NCBI RefSeq assembly: GCF_900411375.1
Contig: NZ_LS422984.1
Span: 465,249-529,248 of the forward strand
Length of the DNA: 64,000 nucleotides
DNA from: Lentilactobacillus raoultii
Lineage (GTDB): Bacteria; Bacillota; Bacilli; Lactobacillales; Lactobacillaceae
Direction of reading: 5' to 3'
Part shown: piece by piece, positions 34,631 through 42,715 of the stretch
Layout of the letters: each line of letters starts with the position of its first letter
Position numbering within the stretch: the stretch's first letter is position 1
The notes under the pieces: model-generated
What the model saw: only the letters and a program-made list of their open reading frames with translations
Database searches by the model: none
Told to the model about the DNA's origin: nothing
Program-made: the position numbers and the translations under genes

Positions 34631-34902
34631 TAATCAAAGTCCTCCAAACCAACATCTTTACCTAAGTTAACTTCTGGCGTATCTACACTGCCATATTTCT
34701 TTTCTTGTTCATCAACTATTTTCCAAAATTTATCTTTTTCTGGAGATATCTTTTTTACGGTAATTTGACCATCGGCTCCTAATGCCCATACAATCTCATC
34801 TGATGATTTCACGTTCAAAACTTCGCGAATCGTTTTTGGAATTGTGACTTGATTTTTTGATGTTATCTTTGAAACGGCGATAATGTTGTTCTTCTTTTTC
34901 AT
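34630..34902 (-). CDS. AbrB/MazE-type antitoxin
   Basis: 90-residue protein with an N-terminal swapped-hairpin AbrB domain: SKITSKNQVTIPKTIREVL, then the strand DEIVWALGADGQITVKKI. The acidic C-terminal tail (SVDTPEVNLGKDVGLEDFD) would bind the toxin. Preceded by GGAGGCA and an ATG. Its stop overlaps the start of the mazF-like reading frame by one base, the normal arrangement of such pairs. The antitoxin is intact while its toxin is frameshifted. Confidence 0.88.
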   Translation of the reverse strand: MKKKNNIIAVSKITSKNQVTIPKTIREVLNVKSSDEIVWALGADGQITVKKISPEKDKFWKIVDEQEKKYGSVDTPEVNLGKDVGLEDFD

Positions 34903-35034
34903 GGGAATTGCCTCCTTATCTTTCCTTACATATTATGTTATGAACAATTGTGTAAGGCAAGTGTAAGGATGATATAGTCGTCACCTTAGAGGACGTCGAT
35001 TTAATTTTTTGAAAAAGAGGAAATTGATAAAACG

Positions 35035-35097
35035 AGAACGATTTCAACTACGAAGCCGTTCTTTTTAATTTAGAACTAGTATGCTTTACAAACTAGT
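35035..35097 (+). promoter_or_regulatory. hairpin and paired ACTAGT sites before padR
   Basis: AGAACG/CGTTCT with a T tract (35035-35067) looks like a terminator. Two ACTAGT hexamers follow at 35075-35080 and 35092-35097, 17 bases apart, overlapping the expected promoter of the PadR gene. They are candidate operator halves for autoregulation. Confidence 0.45.
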
Positions 35098-35147
35098 CGA
35101 TTTAAGCTAAACTACCAATAAGTTAAATAAGCAGAGTAGGGATTCTA

Positions 35148-35504
35148 ATGGTACAGGATATATCCAGCCAAATTTTAAAGGGAATCTTGCAAGGGATCAT
35201 GTTGATCATCTTGGAAAAATCGCCTGAATATGGTTATGGATTAAGTAGAAAATTAAATGACTATGGATTAATGACAGTCCCCAAGGGAACGATTTATCCA
35301 TTATTGTCGACGATGGAAAAACGGGGCCTGATTACAGGGAAAATGCAGTCCTCACCAGAAGGCCCGGATCGTAAGTACTATTTCATTACGCCGTCTGGTA
35401 AGACCTCCAAGTCGGCCTTTATTGACCAGTGGCAGCATTTACAAATTGTCGTTCAAAAACTAATTGATGAGGAGGATGCACATGAAGAAGCAGGAAATGA
35501 TTGA
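35148..35504 (+). CDS. PadR-family transcriptional regulator
   Basis: Winged-helix repressor of 118 residues. It shows LKGILQGIMLIILEKSPEYGYGLSRKL, PKGTIYPLLSTMEKRGLI with the recognition helix, and the wing GPDRKYYFITPSGK, all typical of PadR. It probably senses a small molecule and represses its operon. The stop overlaps the start of the downstream membrane-protein gene by 23 bases, so the two are cotranslated, the usual arrangement of PadR with DUF1700/DUF1129-type membrane proteins. Confidence 0.9.
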   Translation: MVQDISSQILKGILQGIMLIILEKSPEYGYGLSRKLNDYGLMTVPKGTIYPLLSTMEKRGLITGKMQSSPEGPDRKYYFITPSGKTSKSAFIDQWQHLQIVVQKLIDEEDAHEEAGND

Positions 35505-36312
35505 TCAGAACAACCAGTTGCGACAACAGTTGACGCCTGAAAACCGAACCTTCTACGAGAACTTATTGTTGTACCTGCGATTTAAGGGTGTCATGCGTGA
35601 TGAAACAGCTTTAGAATCGCAACTATTAGCTATTCTGCAAGATCTTTTGGATGCTCAGGCAGATGGCATTACCGCTACTGATTATTTTGGCCCCAATGTT
35701 AAAGAAGTTGCCGATGAATTGATTAAGGATCTGCCAAGAAAGCCGGCTGGATTGGCCAAATTTTCGTTGATCACTTTGATGGCCTATTTTTTGGCGAGCG
35801 CACTTCCTGCACTGGTGCTGCCCCAAATGCCGGTTGATTTGGGCACGTTGCTATTATCGGGCGGCTACTTCTTTGTGATAATTTTGATAGCATTTAAATT
35901 ATTGGGTACACTTTTGTATCGATTCATGGTCGAAAAACGCAGGCCAAAGACCTTTTTCGTTTTAACGTGGTTGCTGCTCTTTAATGCTCTGGCACCGGGA
36001 ATGGGCTTGCTATTCTTTTTCAAAACACCGCTTCAATTTTCACTGGTGGGCTGGCCGGGTGTGTTAATCATCTTGGTATTATTGGCAGGGGCAGTTTGGT
36101 TCTTTTGGAAACAGAAAAATGTTCCAGTCATTCTATTCAGCATTGGGGTTGCCTTACTCGGCATTGTTATGCGGTTACCCGTTACTGGGCCGGCCTTGAC
36201 CAACACTTCGGTGGGGCGATACACGTCGATTGGGATTTTAGTGTTGCTGCTGATTGGCGCTTGGGTTCTCTTCTTTGTGGAAACGAGAAAATCGGATAAG
36301 AAAAAATCTTAA
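35482..36312 (+). CDS. DUF1129-like membrane protein cotranscribed with PadR
   Basis: 276 residues. A soluble helical N-terminus (QQLTPENRTFYENLLLYLRFKG and a cap-like region to residue 90) is followed by about six membrane helices, ending with a basic tail KSDKKKS. DUF1129 family membership is my tentative reading from layout. The ATG at 35482 follows GAGGAGG; the upstream in-frame starts lie within padR. The function is unknown. Membrane partners of PadR regulators often take part in envelope stress responses. Confidence 0.75.
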   Translation: MKKQEMIDQNNQLRQQLTPENRTFYENLLLYLRFKGVMRDETALESQLLAILQDLLDAQADGITATDYFGPNVKEVADELIKDLPRKPAGLAKFSLITLMAYFLASALPALVLPQMPVDLGTLLLSGGYFFVIILIAFKLLGTLLYRFMVEKRRPKTFFVLTWLLLFNALAPGMGLLFFFKTPLQFSLVGWPGVLIILVLLAGAVWFFWKQKNVPVILFSIGVALLGIVMRLPVTGPALTNTSVGRYTSIGILVLLLIGAWVLFFVETRKSDKKKS

Positions 36313-36333
36313 ACGAAATCGATTAAGTTCGTT

Positions 36334-36712
36334 AACTTAAATTTAACTGAAAAAGTTGCCAATTTCAAACAAGGCACGCTCTTAAAGGTAACCGGTTTTA
36401 TCAAGCATCGTTTAACAACCCGTTTAATTAAGTAATGGTGATTATATCACTAGTAATCGTAAATTGGTCCGGATGGGACGTCAAAAGATGCCAAGGCAAG
36501 TGACGGTCAAACGCCCAATTTACCGGTATCGCGATGCCAACTTTGCCAAACGCAACGGCAACTTTAAAAAGGGTACTTGAGTAAAAAGTAATTCGGGAAA
36601 AGTAATTGATTACACGTTTAATTATGCAACCTCATTCTCAAAATCTGGAACAAAGCGATTGTTGGTAAAAGGTGGTTATATTACGGCTAATCAGCGATTT
36701 GTTAGATTTTGA
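36334..36712 (+). pseudogene. decayed C-terminus of a DUF5776/SLAP-type surface protein
   Basis: Translation in changing frames gives KQGTLLKVTGFIKHRLTTRL, then NGDYITSNRKLVRMGRQKMP, then RPIYRYRDANFAKRNGNFKK, and finally GTKRLLVKGGYITANQRFVR. These match the repeat pattern at the C-termini of the two large exoproteins in this window (GTRLKVKKIV, NGSYITGNKKLVI). Several stops and frameshifts interrupt it and no N-terminal part is left. It is a remnant of a former cell-surface protein gene, followed by an intact terminator. Confidence 0.75.
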
Positions 36713-36758
36713 GTAGGTGATTGAAACTGATTTAGTTTTACGTATAAGTAAGTGGTAT

Positions 36759-36806
36759 TAAAAAGCCATCCTGTGATTTGCAAAAGTAACACAGGGTGGC
36801 CTTTTT
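36759..36806 (+). terminator. terminator of the decayed surface gene
   Basis: AAAAAGCCATCCTGTG pairs with CACAGGGTGGCCTTTTT around a loop of about 15 bases. Confidence 0.8.
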
Positions 36807-37239
36807 AACGCTTATCAACTGTAGCATTAAGAATAAGTTCAGCGAAAGAAGTATTTTTTAAGTATTTTTTAAGTTATAAAGCTTGTAATAATCATCCAAC
36901 TTATTCGAAAGGAGTGGAATCACAATTGGGGATGCAAACTCCGTATTACTAGTGAAGTAGAGAAATTCAAAACAATTAGCATAGATAAGGTGATTATTAA
37001 GCGAGTTGATAAGTTCTAGCAGACGTCCCCAACCTTAATAGTGAGAGACGAATACTGGCAACTTTAATTGAATCTTAAGGGAATGTTCGTTTGATGTTAT
37101 GCTATGATATTTTAGTGATCTTAGTTAATGCTTAATAAGAAAGCATAAAGTAAATCATCAGTTGAACTAGTTTGGTTAGAAATCACACAGCTTGCTGGTT
37201 AAATTTGAAGAGGACCGATACTAAATGTCTTTGAGTATC
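36807..37239. other. gene-free AT-rich stretch
   Basis: I see no credible gene. There is an isolated ribosome-site-like AAAGGAGTGG near 36909 followed by a frame of a few codons, and a promoter-like TTGATG...TATGAT near 37093. Both may be remains of the sequence once linked to the decayed gene that follows. Confidence 0.5.
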
Positions 37240-37374
37240 AGCTTTATCCTTAACTTCAACCAAGTAATCAGATTGTGGCGGTGATTCGGTAACAAGACAC
37301 AGGTGTTTATACTGCCGAGTGCGTTAGCGACAGCGCTGGTGACTTATTATCTGTTGACCGGGGTGAGTTGGTAA
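37240..37374 (+). pseudogene. internally deleted DUF1648-type gene, left copy
   Basis: The stretch from TTCGGTAACAAG through ACAGGTGTTTATACTGCC matches the intact gene at 42247-42615, then jumps to GCGTTAGCGACAGCGCTGGTGACTT and TTGACCGG, missing roughly 150 internal bases. It ends in the same GAGTTGGTAAG. It stands directly before a CRISPR leader, as does the intact copy. Confidence 0.8.
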
Positions 37375-37474
37375 GAGTAGAGTTTTGATGTTAGGATTGT
37401 TTAAAAAAGTTCAAACTGATGAAATTTTGACATTTGCTAATTTCGAAATGACGGTATGACAGGGATCGTTTCGT
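37375..37474 (+). promoter_or_regulatory. CRISPR leader 1
   Basis: A 100-base AT-rich segment between the DUF1648 remnant and the first repeat. It aligns without gaps to the 100 bases before the second array (42616-42715), with shared blocks AAAGTTCAAACTGATG, TTTGCTAATTTCGAAATG and CGGTATGACAG. This marks the left side as the acquisition end. Confidence 0.75.
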
Positions 37475-37624
37475 GTATTCCTCACGGATGTGGGGGTGAT
37501 CCTAGATTCAAGTCGAGTTTATCACGGAGTAGTTAGTATTCCTCACGGATGTGGGGGTGATCCTAAGTATGATGTTCCGGATCCCAGTCCAGCAGAGTAT
37601 TCCCCACGGATGTAGGGGTGACCC
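37475..37624 (+). CRISPR. CRISPR array 1, three type I-E repeats
   Basis: Three 28-base repeats at 37475, 37536 and 37597 with two 33-base spacers (61-base period). Repeats 1 and 2 are identical variants containing CCTCACGGATGTGGGGG. Repeat 3 is the standard form CCCCACGGATGTAGGGG, with GACCC at its end. No cas gene is adjacent. Confidence 0.93.
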
Positions 37625-38009
37625 AAATTTATTAATCATTTACCTCTTGTGCTTGTTGAAGATTGCATCCTAGTATCAAAAAGAGCTCTTGCATTAAGAT
37701 GGGCCCCGATTGAATCGTCAAAGTTTTAATTTGGAAGACATTGATCATGTAAAGGCACCTTAAGTTTAAATACTATTGTCATGAATGACAATGTGAATAT
37801 CAAAAAGTCTATTGGGTTGTCAACTCTTTGTATCAGCAGTTGGTCTCATCAGCTATTCTCTATCACTGTAATTATCAATACTTGATTAGCATAAAAGGCA
37901 TCTTCATAGTTTCTTCGTTTCCCTTGCATTAAGGTGTTCACTAGTAAGATAATCATAAAGCAGGATAATGATAAGGCTTTGGGTCGTATCTTTAAGGTGG
38001 TAGTGAAAA
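37625..38009. other. gene-free stretch before menF
   Basis: No credible gene or further repeat is visible. The last part holds the menF ribosome site AAGGTGG. The AT-rich sequence may include the menFDC promoter, but I cannot place it with confidence. Confidence 0.4.
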
Positions 38010-39320
38010 GTGTTAAAACAGTCAAAAATTTATCTGCTAACTCGTGAACTAACAACAAGAATTAGCTTGGGGCAGTTGCTTTCGTGGTTTAGTCATCATC
38101 CAACTAGTAAAAGGTTTCTCTGGGAAACACCAAATCAGCAACGACAAGTTCTAGCATGGGGTGTGTTTCAGTCAGCTTTCCAAACGGCCCCAGTTAATTT
38201 TGAGCAGGGCGAGCAATTGCTTAACCGGGTGCTAGCTCGGCTTGTTAAGTTAGATCAAGCTGAGGAACGGGATTTAAAATTGGTTGGTGGAATGTCCTTT
38301 GCTTCTGAACCAAAGTTACCAACTCACTGGGGTTCTTTAAATGACGGTGCTGTGTGGGTCCCACAGGTTGTTTTTGAGAAAACCGGTCAAAAAATTCGAT
38401 GTAGTGTGCTGGGGTGGACTTCGAAAACGGTTAATGATCAGCTCAAACAAATTTTAATAGATCTTTCGAAAGAAACTGAATTAGTCGCGCAGTCGGCTGA
38501 TTTAAGTCATTTTGAAGAATCTAGCGTTAGCCAATGGGAAGCGGCGGTTGCTCAAGCTGTCGTAACGATTCATCAAACGACACTGGACAAAGTTGTTCTG
38601 GGGCGATTTGCCCATGGGGAGGTAACCGAGGCAATTTCTGAGGCAATGTGGTTGCAATTACGGGAAAAGCAACCCGGTAGTTATCATATTTTGCTGCAAT
38701 CGGATGATGTGACTTTCCTGTGTGCGACGCCGGAACGACTTTTAGCTTTCACCCCTGATCGGCTTGAAACCATGGCACTGGCCGGGACAGCCAAGCGTGG
38801 CCGGACCCCGGAAGAAGATTACTCTCGCCAAGAAATATTACGACATGATCCAAAAAATCTGCGGGAGCATGCCTTTGTAGTTCAGTCACTGGTCACGCTT
38901 TTAAACGCAAATGGATTGCGAGTTCAATATTCGGAAACACCAGAGATCTTGCAAACGCCTTCGGTTGCACATTTAAAAACGCCGATCAAAGCAGTTGGGC
39001 CGATTAACGGCATTAAGCTATTGAATCAGATGCACCCAACTCCAGCTCTAGGCGGTGTCCCCCGAGACGTGGCAGTGGCTCTATTAACTAAGTTGGAATC
39101 GGAACAACGAGGCCTATTTGGTGCGCCAATTGGTCTTCTAAATGGCATCGGTGATGGTGAATTTGCAGTTGGCATTCGTAGTTGTTTTTTACGGGGTAAC
39201 CAAGCAGAATTCTTTGCCGGTGCAGGGATTGTAGCCGATTCGATTCCGGCCAAAGAAGCAGCTGAAACCAGGGCGAAATTTAGCGCGATCTTATCGATAT
39301 TTAACAAGGAGAACGGTTAA
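38010..39320 (+). CDS. menF: isochorismate synthase
   Basis: Converts chorismate to isochorismate, the first step of menaquinone synthesis. The 436-residue protein has the chorismate-binding domain in its C-terminal two thirds: TTLDKVVLGR, CATPERLLAF, the conserved ALAGTAKRG block, DPKNLREHAFVV, TPIKAVGPI and HPTPALGGVP, ending in GIRSC and FAGAGIV. Starts with GTG behind AAGGTGG. It is followed within five bases by menD. Salicylate or EntC-type synthases share the domain, but the menD/menC neighbours decide for MenF. Confidence 0.92.
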   Translation: MLKQSKIYLLTRELTTRISLGQLLSWFSHHPTSKRFLWETPNQQRQVLAWGVFQSAFQTAPVNFEQGEQLLNRVLARLVKLDQAEERDLKLVGGMSFASEPKLPTHWGSLNDGAVWVPQVVFEKTGQKIRCSVLGWTSKTVNDQLKQILIDLSKETELVAQSADLSHFEESSVSQWEAAVAQAVVTIHQTTLDKVVLGRFAHGEVTEAISEAMWLQLREKQPGSYHILLQSDDVTFLCATPERLLAFTPDRLETMALAGTAKRGRTPEEDYSRQEILRHDPKNLREHAFVVQSLVTLLNANGLRVQYSETPEILQTPSVAHLKTPIKAVGPINGIKLLNQMHPTPALGGVPRDVAVALLTKLESEQRGLFGAPIGLLNGIGDGEFAVGIRSCFLRGNQAEFFAGAGIVADSIPAKEAAETRAKFSAILSIFNKENG

Positions 39321-39324
39321 ACAA

Positions 39325-41037
39325 ATGCAAACCAGACAGGTACTTACTAAGAATATTGAAACGTTACTGTTGTCTTTGCAGCAAAGTGGGATTCGTCAGG
39401 TAGTCCTTTCGCCGGGATCACGGTCGACACCGGTAGCGATTTTATTAGGAAAATTGCAAGATCAAGGGAAACTATCCCTATATGTCGACGTCGATGAGCG
39501 CTCGGCGGCGTTCTTTGCGCTGGGGATTGCCAAGGCCACCGCGAAACCGGTCTTGCTGGTTTGTACTTCCGGAACGGCGGCTGCTAATTACTTTCCGGCA
39601 ATTTGTGAGGCTTTTGTCAGTAAGGTGCCCTTGATCATCTTAACAACGGATCGCCCGCCCGAACTTCAGGAGATTGGAGCGCCTCAAACGATCGATCAAG
39701 TTAGGATGTATGGCAATCATGTCAAACACTTTTATCAGTTGCCGGTTCCTGAAACACCTTTAGCTCAGTCATCTTTGGATTATGTAGCTTATTTAGGTCA
39801 AAAAGCGGTTCATCAGGCAGTAGCGCATCCCAGGGGGCCCGTTCATCTAAACCTGCCGTTGCGAAAACCGTTAATGCCGGCGGTGAATGGTGAAGGCTCT
39901 ACACATATTCGAACAATTGAAGCTTTTAGTGCTGACGAGAAAGTTGATGCATCACTAGTCCAGCGACTAACCAACTTATTTTCCGGAAAAAAAGGATTGA
40001 TCATTGTTGGCCCAACTAATAATGGTCAGCAAAATCAAACTGAGATTGCCGAGTTTGCTCAACGAATGGATTGGATCATCATTGCTGATCCGCTAAGTGG
40101 GTTGCGTGGAGCTCCCAACTCACTTGCGACCGGTGACTGGATTTTTAAGGCGTTGCCACAGCTGCCGGCAGACTTTCAACCGGAAATCATCGTAAGAACG
40201 GGAGCTACGTTGGTTTCAGCAGCAATTACTGATTGGCTGAAACCCCAGTCAGTGCCGGTAGTCTACATGGATCCCGATTATGAGTGGGCAGATTCGTCAA
40301 TGAGTACGTCGATGGTTGTACCTGTTTCAGCTGCGGGTTTGGCGAAATTAAATCCCAGTCCAACAACTTCAGCTTGGCGTCATCAATGGCAGGCACTCGA
40401 TCAACAAATTAAATCAGCAATTCAGTCGGAGTTAAACGGGTCAACATTGACCGAATTTAACGTGGCAGTCTTACTAGGTGACTGCCTGCCAAGTGATGCC
40501 ACACTATTTGTCAGTAATTCCCTCCCAGTCAGGGAACTGGATGCCTATTTTTCACCGAAAGATAAAATGATTCAGGTCTTGGCCAATCGTGGTGCTAACG
40601 GGATTGATGGGCTTAACTCGACGGCTTTGGGGGTTGCGGCCAATCGAGCCAAGACTTACCTTTACACCGGTGACCTCGCGTTTTTTCATGATTTAACAGG
40701 GTTAATGATGGCTGGTCAATATCGCCTTAATTTAACGGTAATTGTCCAAAATAATAACGGCGGTGGGATCTTTTCATTACTTCCACAGGCTGAAGAAAAA
40801 AGTCAATTTGAGAAAGTCTTTGGGACGCCTTTAAATTTAAATATCCAGGCGGTTGCCAGTTTATATAGCGCTGATTATCAGCGAGTGACAACATCTTCAG
40901 CTTTGAACCAGGTGTTAAAAAAACAGCCATCTGGTTTAACAATCGTTGAAGTACCAACTAATCGAGCCACCATTTCGACCGATTGGAAGAGAATGACCCA
41001 GCTGATAAAAACAAAGATTGAGGCGCTTTTTAAATGA
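39325..41037 (+). CDS. menD: 2-succinyl-5-enolpyruvyl-6-hydroxy-3-cyclohexene-1-carboxylate synthase
   Basis: Thiamine-diphosphate enzyme that joins isochorismate with 2-oxoglutarate. Length 570 is normal. Typical parts are VLSPGSRSTPVAI at the N-terminus, DVDERSAAFFALGIAK with the catalytic glutamate, TSGTAAANYFPA, TTDRPPELQ and the cofactor-binding SNSLPVRELDAY, RGANGIDG and TGDLAFFHD with the NNNGGGIF loop. Four bases overlap menC, so the operon is translationally coupled. It depends on TPP, which links it loosely to the thiamine importer 17 kb away. Confidence 0.95.
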   Translation: MQTRQVLTKNIETLLLSLQQSGIRQVVLSPGSRSTPVAILLGKLQDQGKLSLYVDVDERSAAFFALGIAKATAKPVLLVCTSGTAAANYFPAICEAFVSKVPLIILTTDRPPELQEIGAPQTIDQVRMYGNHVKHFYQLPVPETPLAQSSLDYVAYLGQKAVHQAVAHPRGPVHLNLPLRKPLMPAVNGEGSTHIRTIEAFSADEKVDASLVQRLTNLFSGKKGLIIVGPTNNGQQNQTEIAEFAQRMDWIIIADPLSGLRGAPNSLATGDWIFKALPQLPADFQPEIIVRTGATLVSAAITDWLKPQSVPVVYMDPDYEWADSSMSTSMVVPVSAAGLAKLNPSPTTSAWRHQWQALDQQIKSAIQSELNGSTLTEFNVAVLLGDCLPSDATLFVSNSLPVRELDAYFSPKDKMIQVLANRGANGIDGLNSTALGVAANRAKTYLYTGDLAFFHDLTGLMMAGQYRLNLTVIVQNNNGGGIFSLLPQAEEKSQFEKVFGTPLNLNIQAVASLYSADYQRVTTSSALNQVLKKQPSGLTIVEVPTNRATISTDWKRMTQLIKTKIEALFK

Positions 41038-42104
41038 AACTTGTTCGGATTAGATTGATTCCTAAACGGTTGCGTTTGAAGCGGCCGTTTGTTTCCAGCC
41101 ATGAAACGCTAACGGAACGGGAAATCACGATTGTTGAAGTTAAAGACCAAAGTGGTTTGGTGGGCTATGGCGAACTCGATGCATTTTCTCAGCCATTTTA
41201 TACCAGTGAAACCCAGGCAACGGCGCGGTGGGTGATTGAACATACTTTGGTAAATTTGGTTAAGAACATAGAGTTTGCGACGCCGATAGAACTATTTGAT
41301 CAGATGGTGGCCGTTAAAGGAAATCAATTAGCAAAAGCCGCAATTGACATGGCCGTCTGGGATTTGTTTGCTAAGATACAGAGATTGTCACTGGCCGATG
41401 TGCTGGCAAAAAATGTTGAGCTTGAACGAGCTAAAAATGTAAGAGTCGGCATTAGTATTGGCATTCAGAATGAAGATCGAACGATGGATCAAGTTGAACG
41501 TGCTATTAAAAAAGGTTATGGGCGAATTAAATTGAAAGTCAGGGGGAATACTGATCTAACCCGGATTGCCCATGTCGCAGCTCATTTTCCGACAGCGCCT
41601 CTGTGTGTTGACGCCAATGGATCGCTGACTTATGAATCAGATTTGGCCTCAAAAATTGACCGATTACGATTGATAATGATTGAAGATCCATTCAAAGTTG
41701 ATCAATCACAACTTAGTGCTCGCCTCCAGGAAGAAATGACAACGGCGCTTTGCTACGACGAAGCAATCACGTCTGTCCATGAAGCGGTTCGGGCAATCAA
41801 TGCAGGTGAATGTCGGATTGTCAGTATAAAAGCTGGAATTCTCGGTGGGTTAACGCCGGCATTAGCCATGATTAGAGCACATCAGAAGTTTCATTTTCCG
41901 ATTTGGTGTGGTGGCTTATTGGAAGGCGGTGTAGGTCGAGCAGCTAACTTGGCGTTGGCCAGTTTAAACACGTTTGCCTATCCCGGCGATATTTCCGAAA
42001 CCAGTCGTTATTATGAGCATGATATTGCCAAACCGAACTTTCAGTTGGAAAATGGGTGTTTAGTGGTCCCGAGTAAACCGGGAATTGGCGTTGATTTGGT
42101 ATGA
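41034..42104 (+). CDS. menC: o-succinylbenzoate synthase
   Basis: Enolase-superfamily dehydratase of 356 residues that forms o-succinylbenzoate in menaquinone synthesis. The barrel holds IKLKVRG with the catalytic lysine, VDANGS and IEDPF as metal ligands, then CYDEAIT and VSIKAGILGG with the second lysine; CGGLLEGGVGRAANLALA ends the fold. It is the N-succinylamino-acid racemase-like MenC type found in Gram-positives. It is the last gene of menF-menD-menC. menB, menE and later genes are not in the window. Confidence 0.92.
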   Translation: MKLVRIRLIPKRLRLKRPFVSSHETLTEREITIVEVKDQSGLVGYGELDAFSQPFYTSETQATARWVIEHTLVNLVKNIEFATPIELFDQMVAVKGNQLAKAAIDMAVWDLFAKIQRLSLADVLAKNVELERAKNVRVGISIGIQNEDRTMDQVERAIKKGYGRIKLKVRGNTDLTRIAHVAAHFPTAPLCVDANGSLTYESDLASKIDRLRLIMIEDPFKVDQSQLSARLQEEMTTALCYDEAITSVHEAVRAINAGECRIVSIKAGILGGLTPALAMIRAHQKFHFPIWCGGLLEGGVGRAANLALASLNTFAYPGDISETSRYYEHDIAKPNFQLENGCLVVPSKPGIGVDLV

Positions 42105-42246
42105 GATAGTTTGTTATTCAAAGTGTTTGATAATCATCATTAACTTATTTTTTAGGGGAAATCCAGTCTTGCTTCTGTCGTAAAACGTGCTACTATGCTA
42201 GTTAGTTATGATATCTTATCAAATAGTTAATTAGGAAGTGGTTTCC

Positions 42247-42615
42247 ATGAGCCGTTACTCAATGATTGTGTCGAAGATTTTTTATAAATTTGCTGGTTTT
42301 CACTGGGTTGTGACAATTTTGTCTACGATGATGATCTTGGCACTTTATCCTAAGTTACCTAACCAGGTGCCAACTCACTTTGGCTTGACTGGTGCTGATA
42401 GTTTCGGTAACAAGGCACAGGTGTTTATACTGCCGGTTGCATTGGTGATGTTGGGAGTTGCTGTTTCAAGTCATTTAATTGATAAGCAATTTCCTGATTT
42501 AACAATCCTGAATACATTGAGTAAAAGTTTGTTGTTGGCTATCATGGTGGTGGTTTGGTACGCAATAGTGATAGCGTTGGTGACTTATTATCGGTTGACC
42601 GGGATGAGTTGGTAA
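42247..42615 (+). CDS. DUF1648-type membrane protein, intact copy
   Basis: 122 residues with three hydrophobic segments (FHWVVTILSTMMILALY, VFILPVALVMLGVAVSSHLI and LLAIMVVVWYAIVIALVTYY). The first external loop holds the DUF1648 pattern LPNQVPTHFGLTGAD. Such domains occur in SdpI-like immunity proteins and in small membrane proteins of unknown role. The start is the ATG at 42247 after GGAAGTGG; a GTG three codons upstream sits inside that site. It lies directly before CRISPR leader 2. An internally deleted relative precedes leader 1. Confidence 0.8.
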   Translation: MSRYSMIVSKIFYKFAGFHWVVTILSTMMILALYPKLPNQVPTHFGLTGADSFGNKAQVFILPVALVMLGVAVSSHLIDKQFPDLTILNTLSKSLLLAIMVVVWYAIVIALVTYYRLTGMSW

Positions 42616-42715
42616 GGATAGAATTTTGATGTTGGGATCGTTTGGAAAAGTTCAAACTGATGTAATTTGGTCGTTTGCTAATTTCGAAATGGCGGTATGA
42701 CAGTGATCGTTTAGT
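42616..42715 (+). promoter_or_regulatory. CRISPR leader 2
   Basis: 100 bases between the DUF1648 gene and the first repeat. The sequence is closely related over its full length to leader 1, with the blocks AAAGTTCAAACTGATG and TTTGCTAATTTCGAAATG in the same positions. It marks the left end of array 2 as leader-proximal. Confidence 0.8.

Noticed and set aside
29943..35000. tRNA-Arg as attachment site of an integrated island
   Set aside because: The content downstream looks accessory, but I found no integrase and no second copy of the tRNA 3' end in the window.
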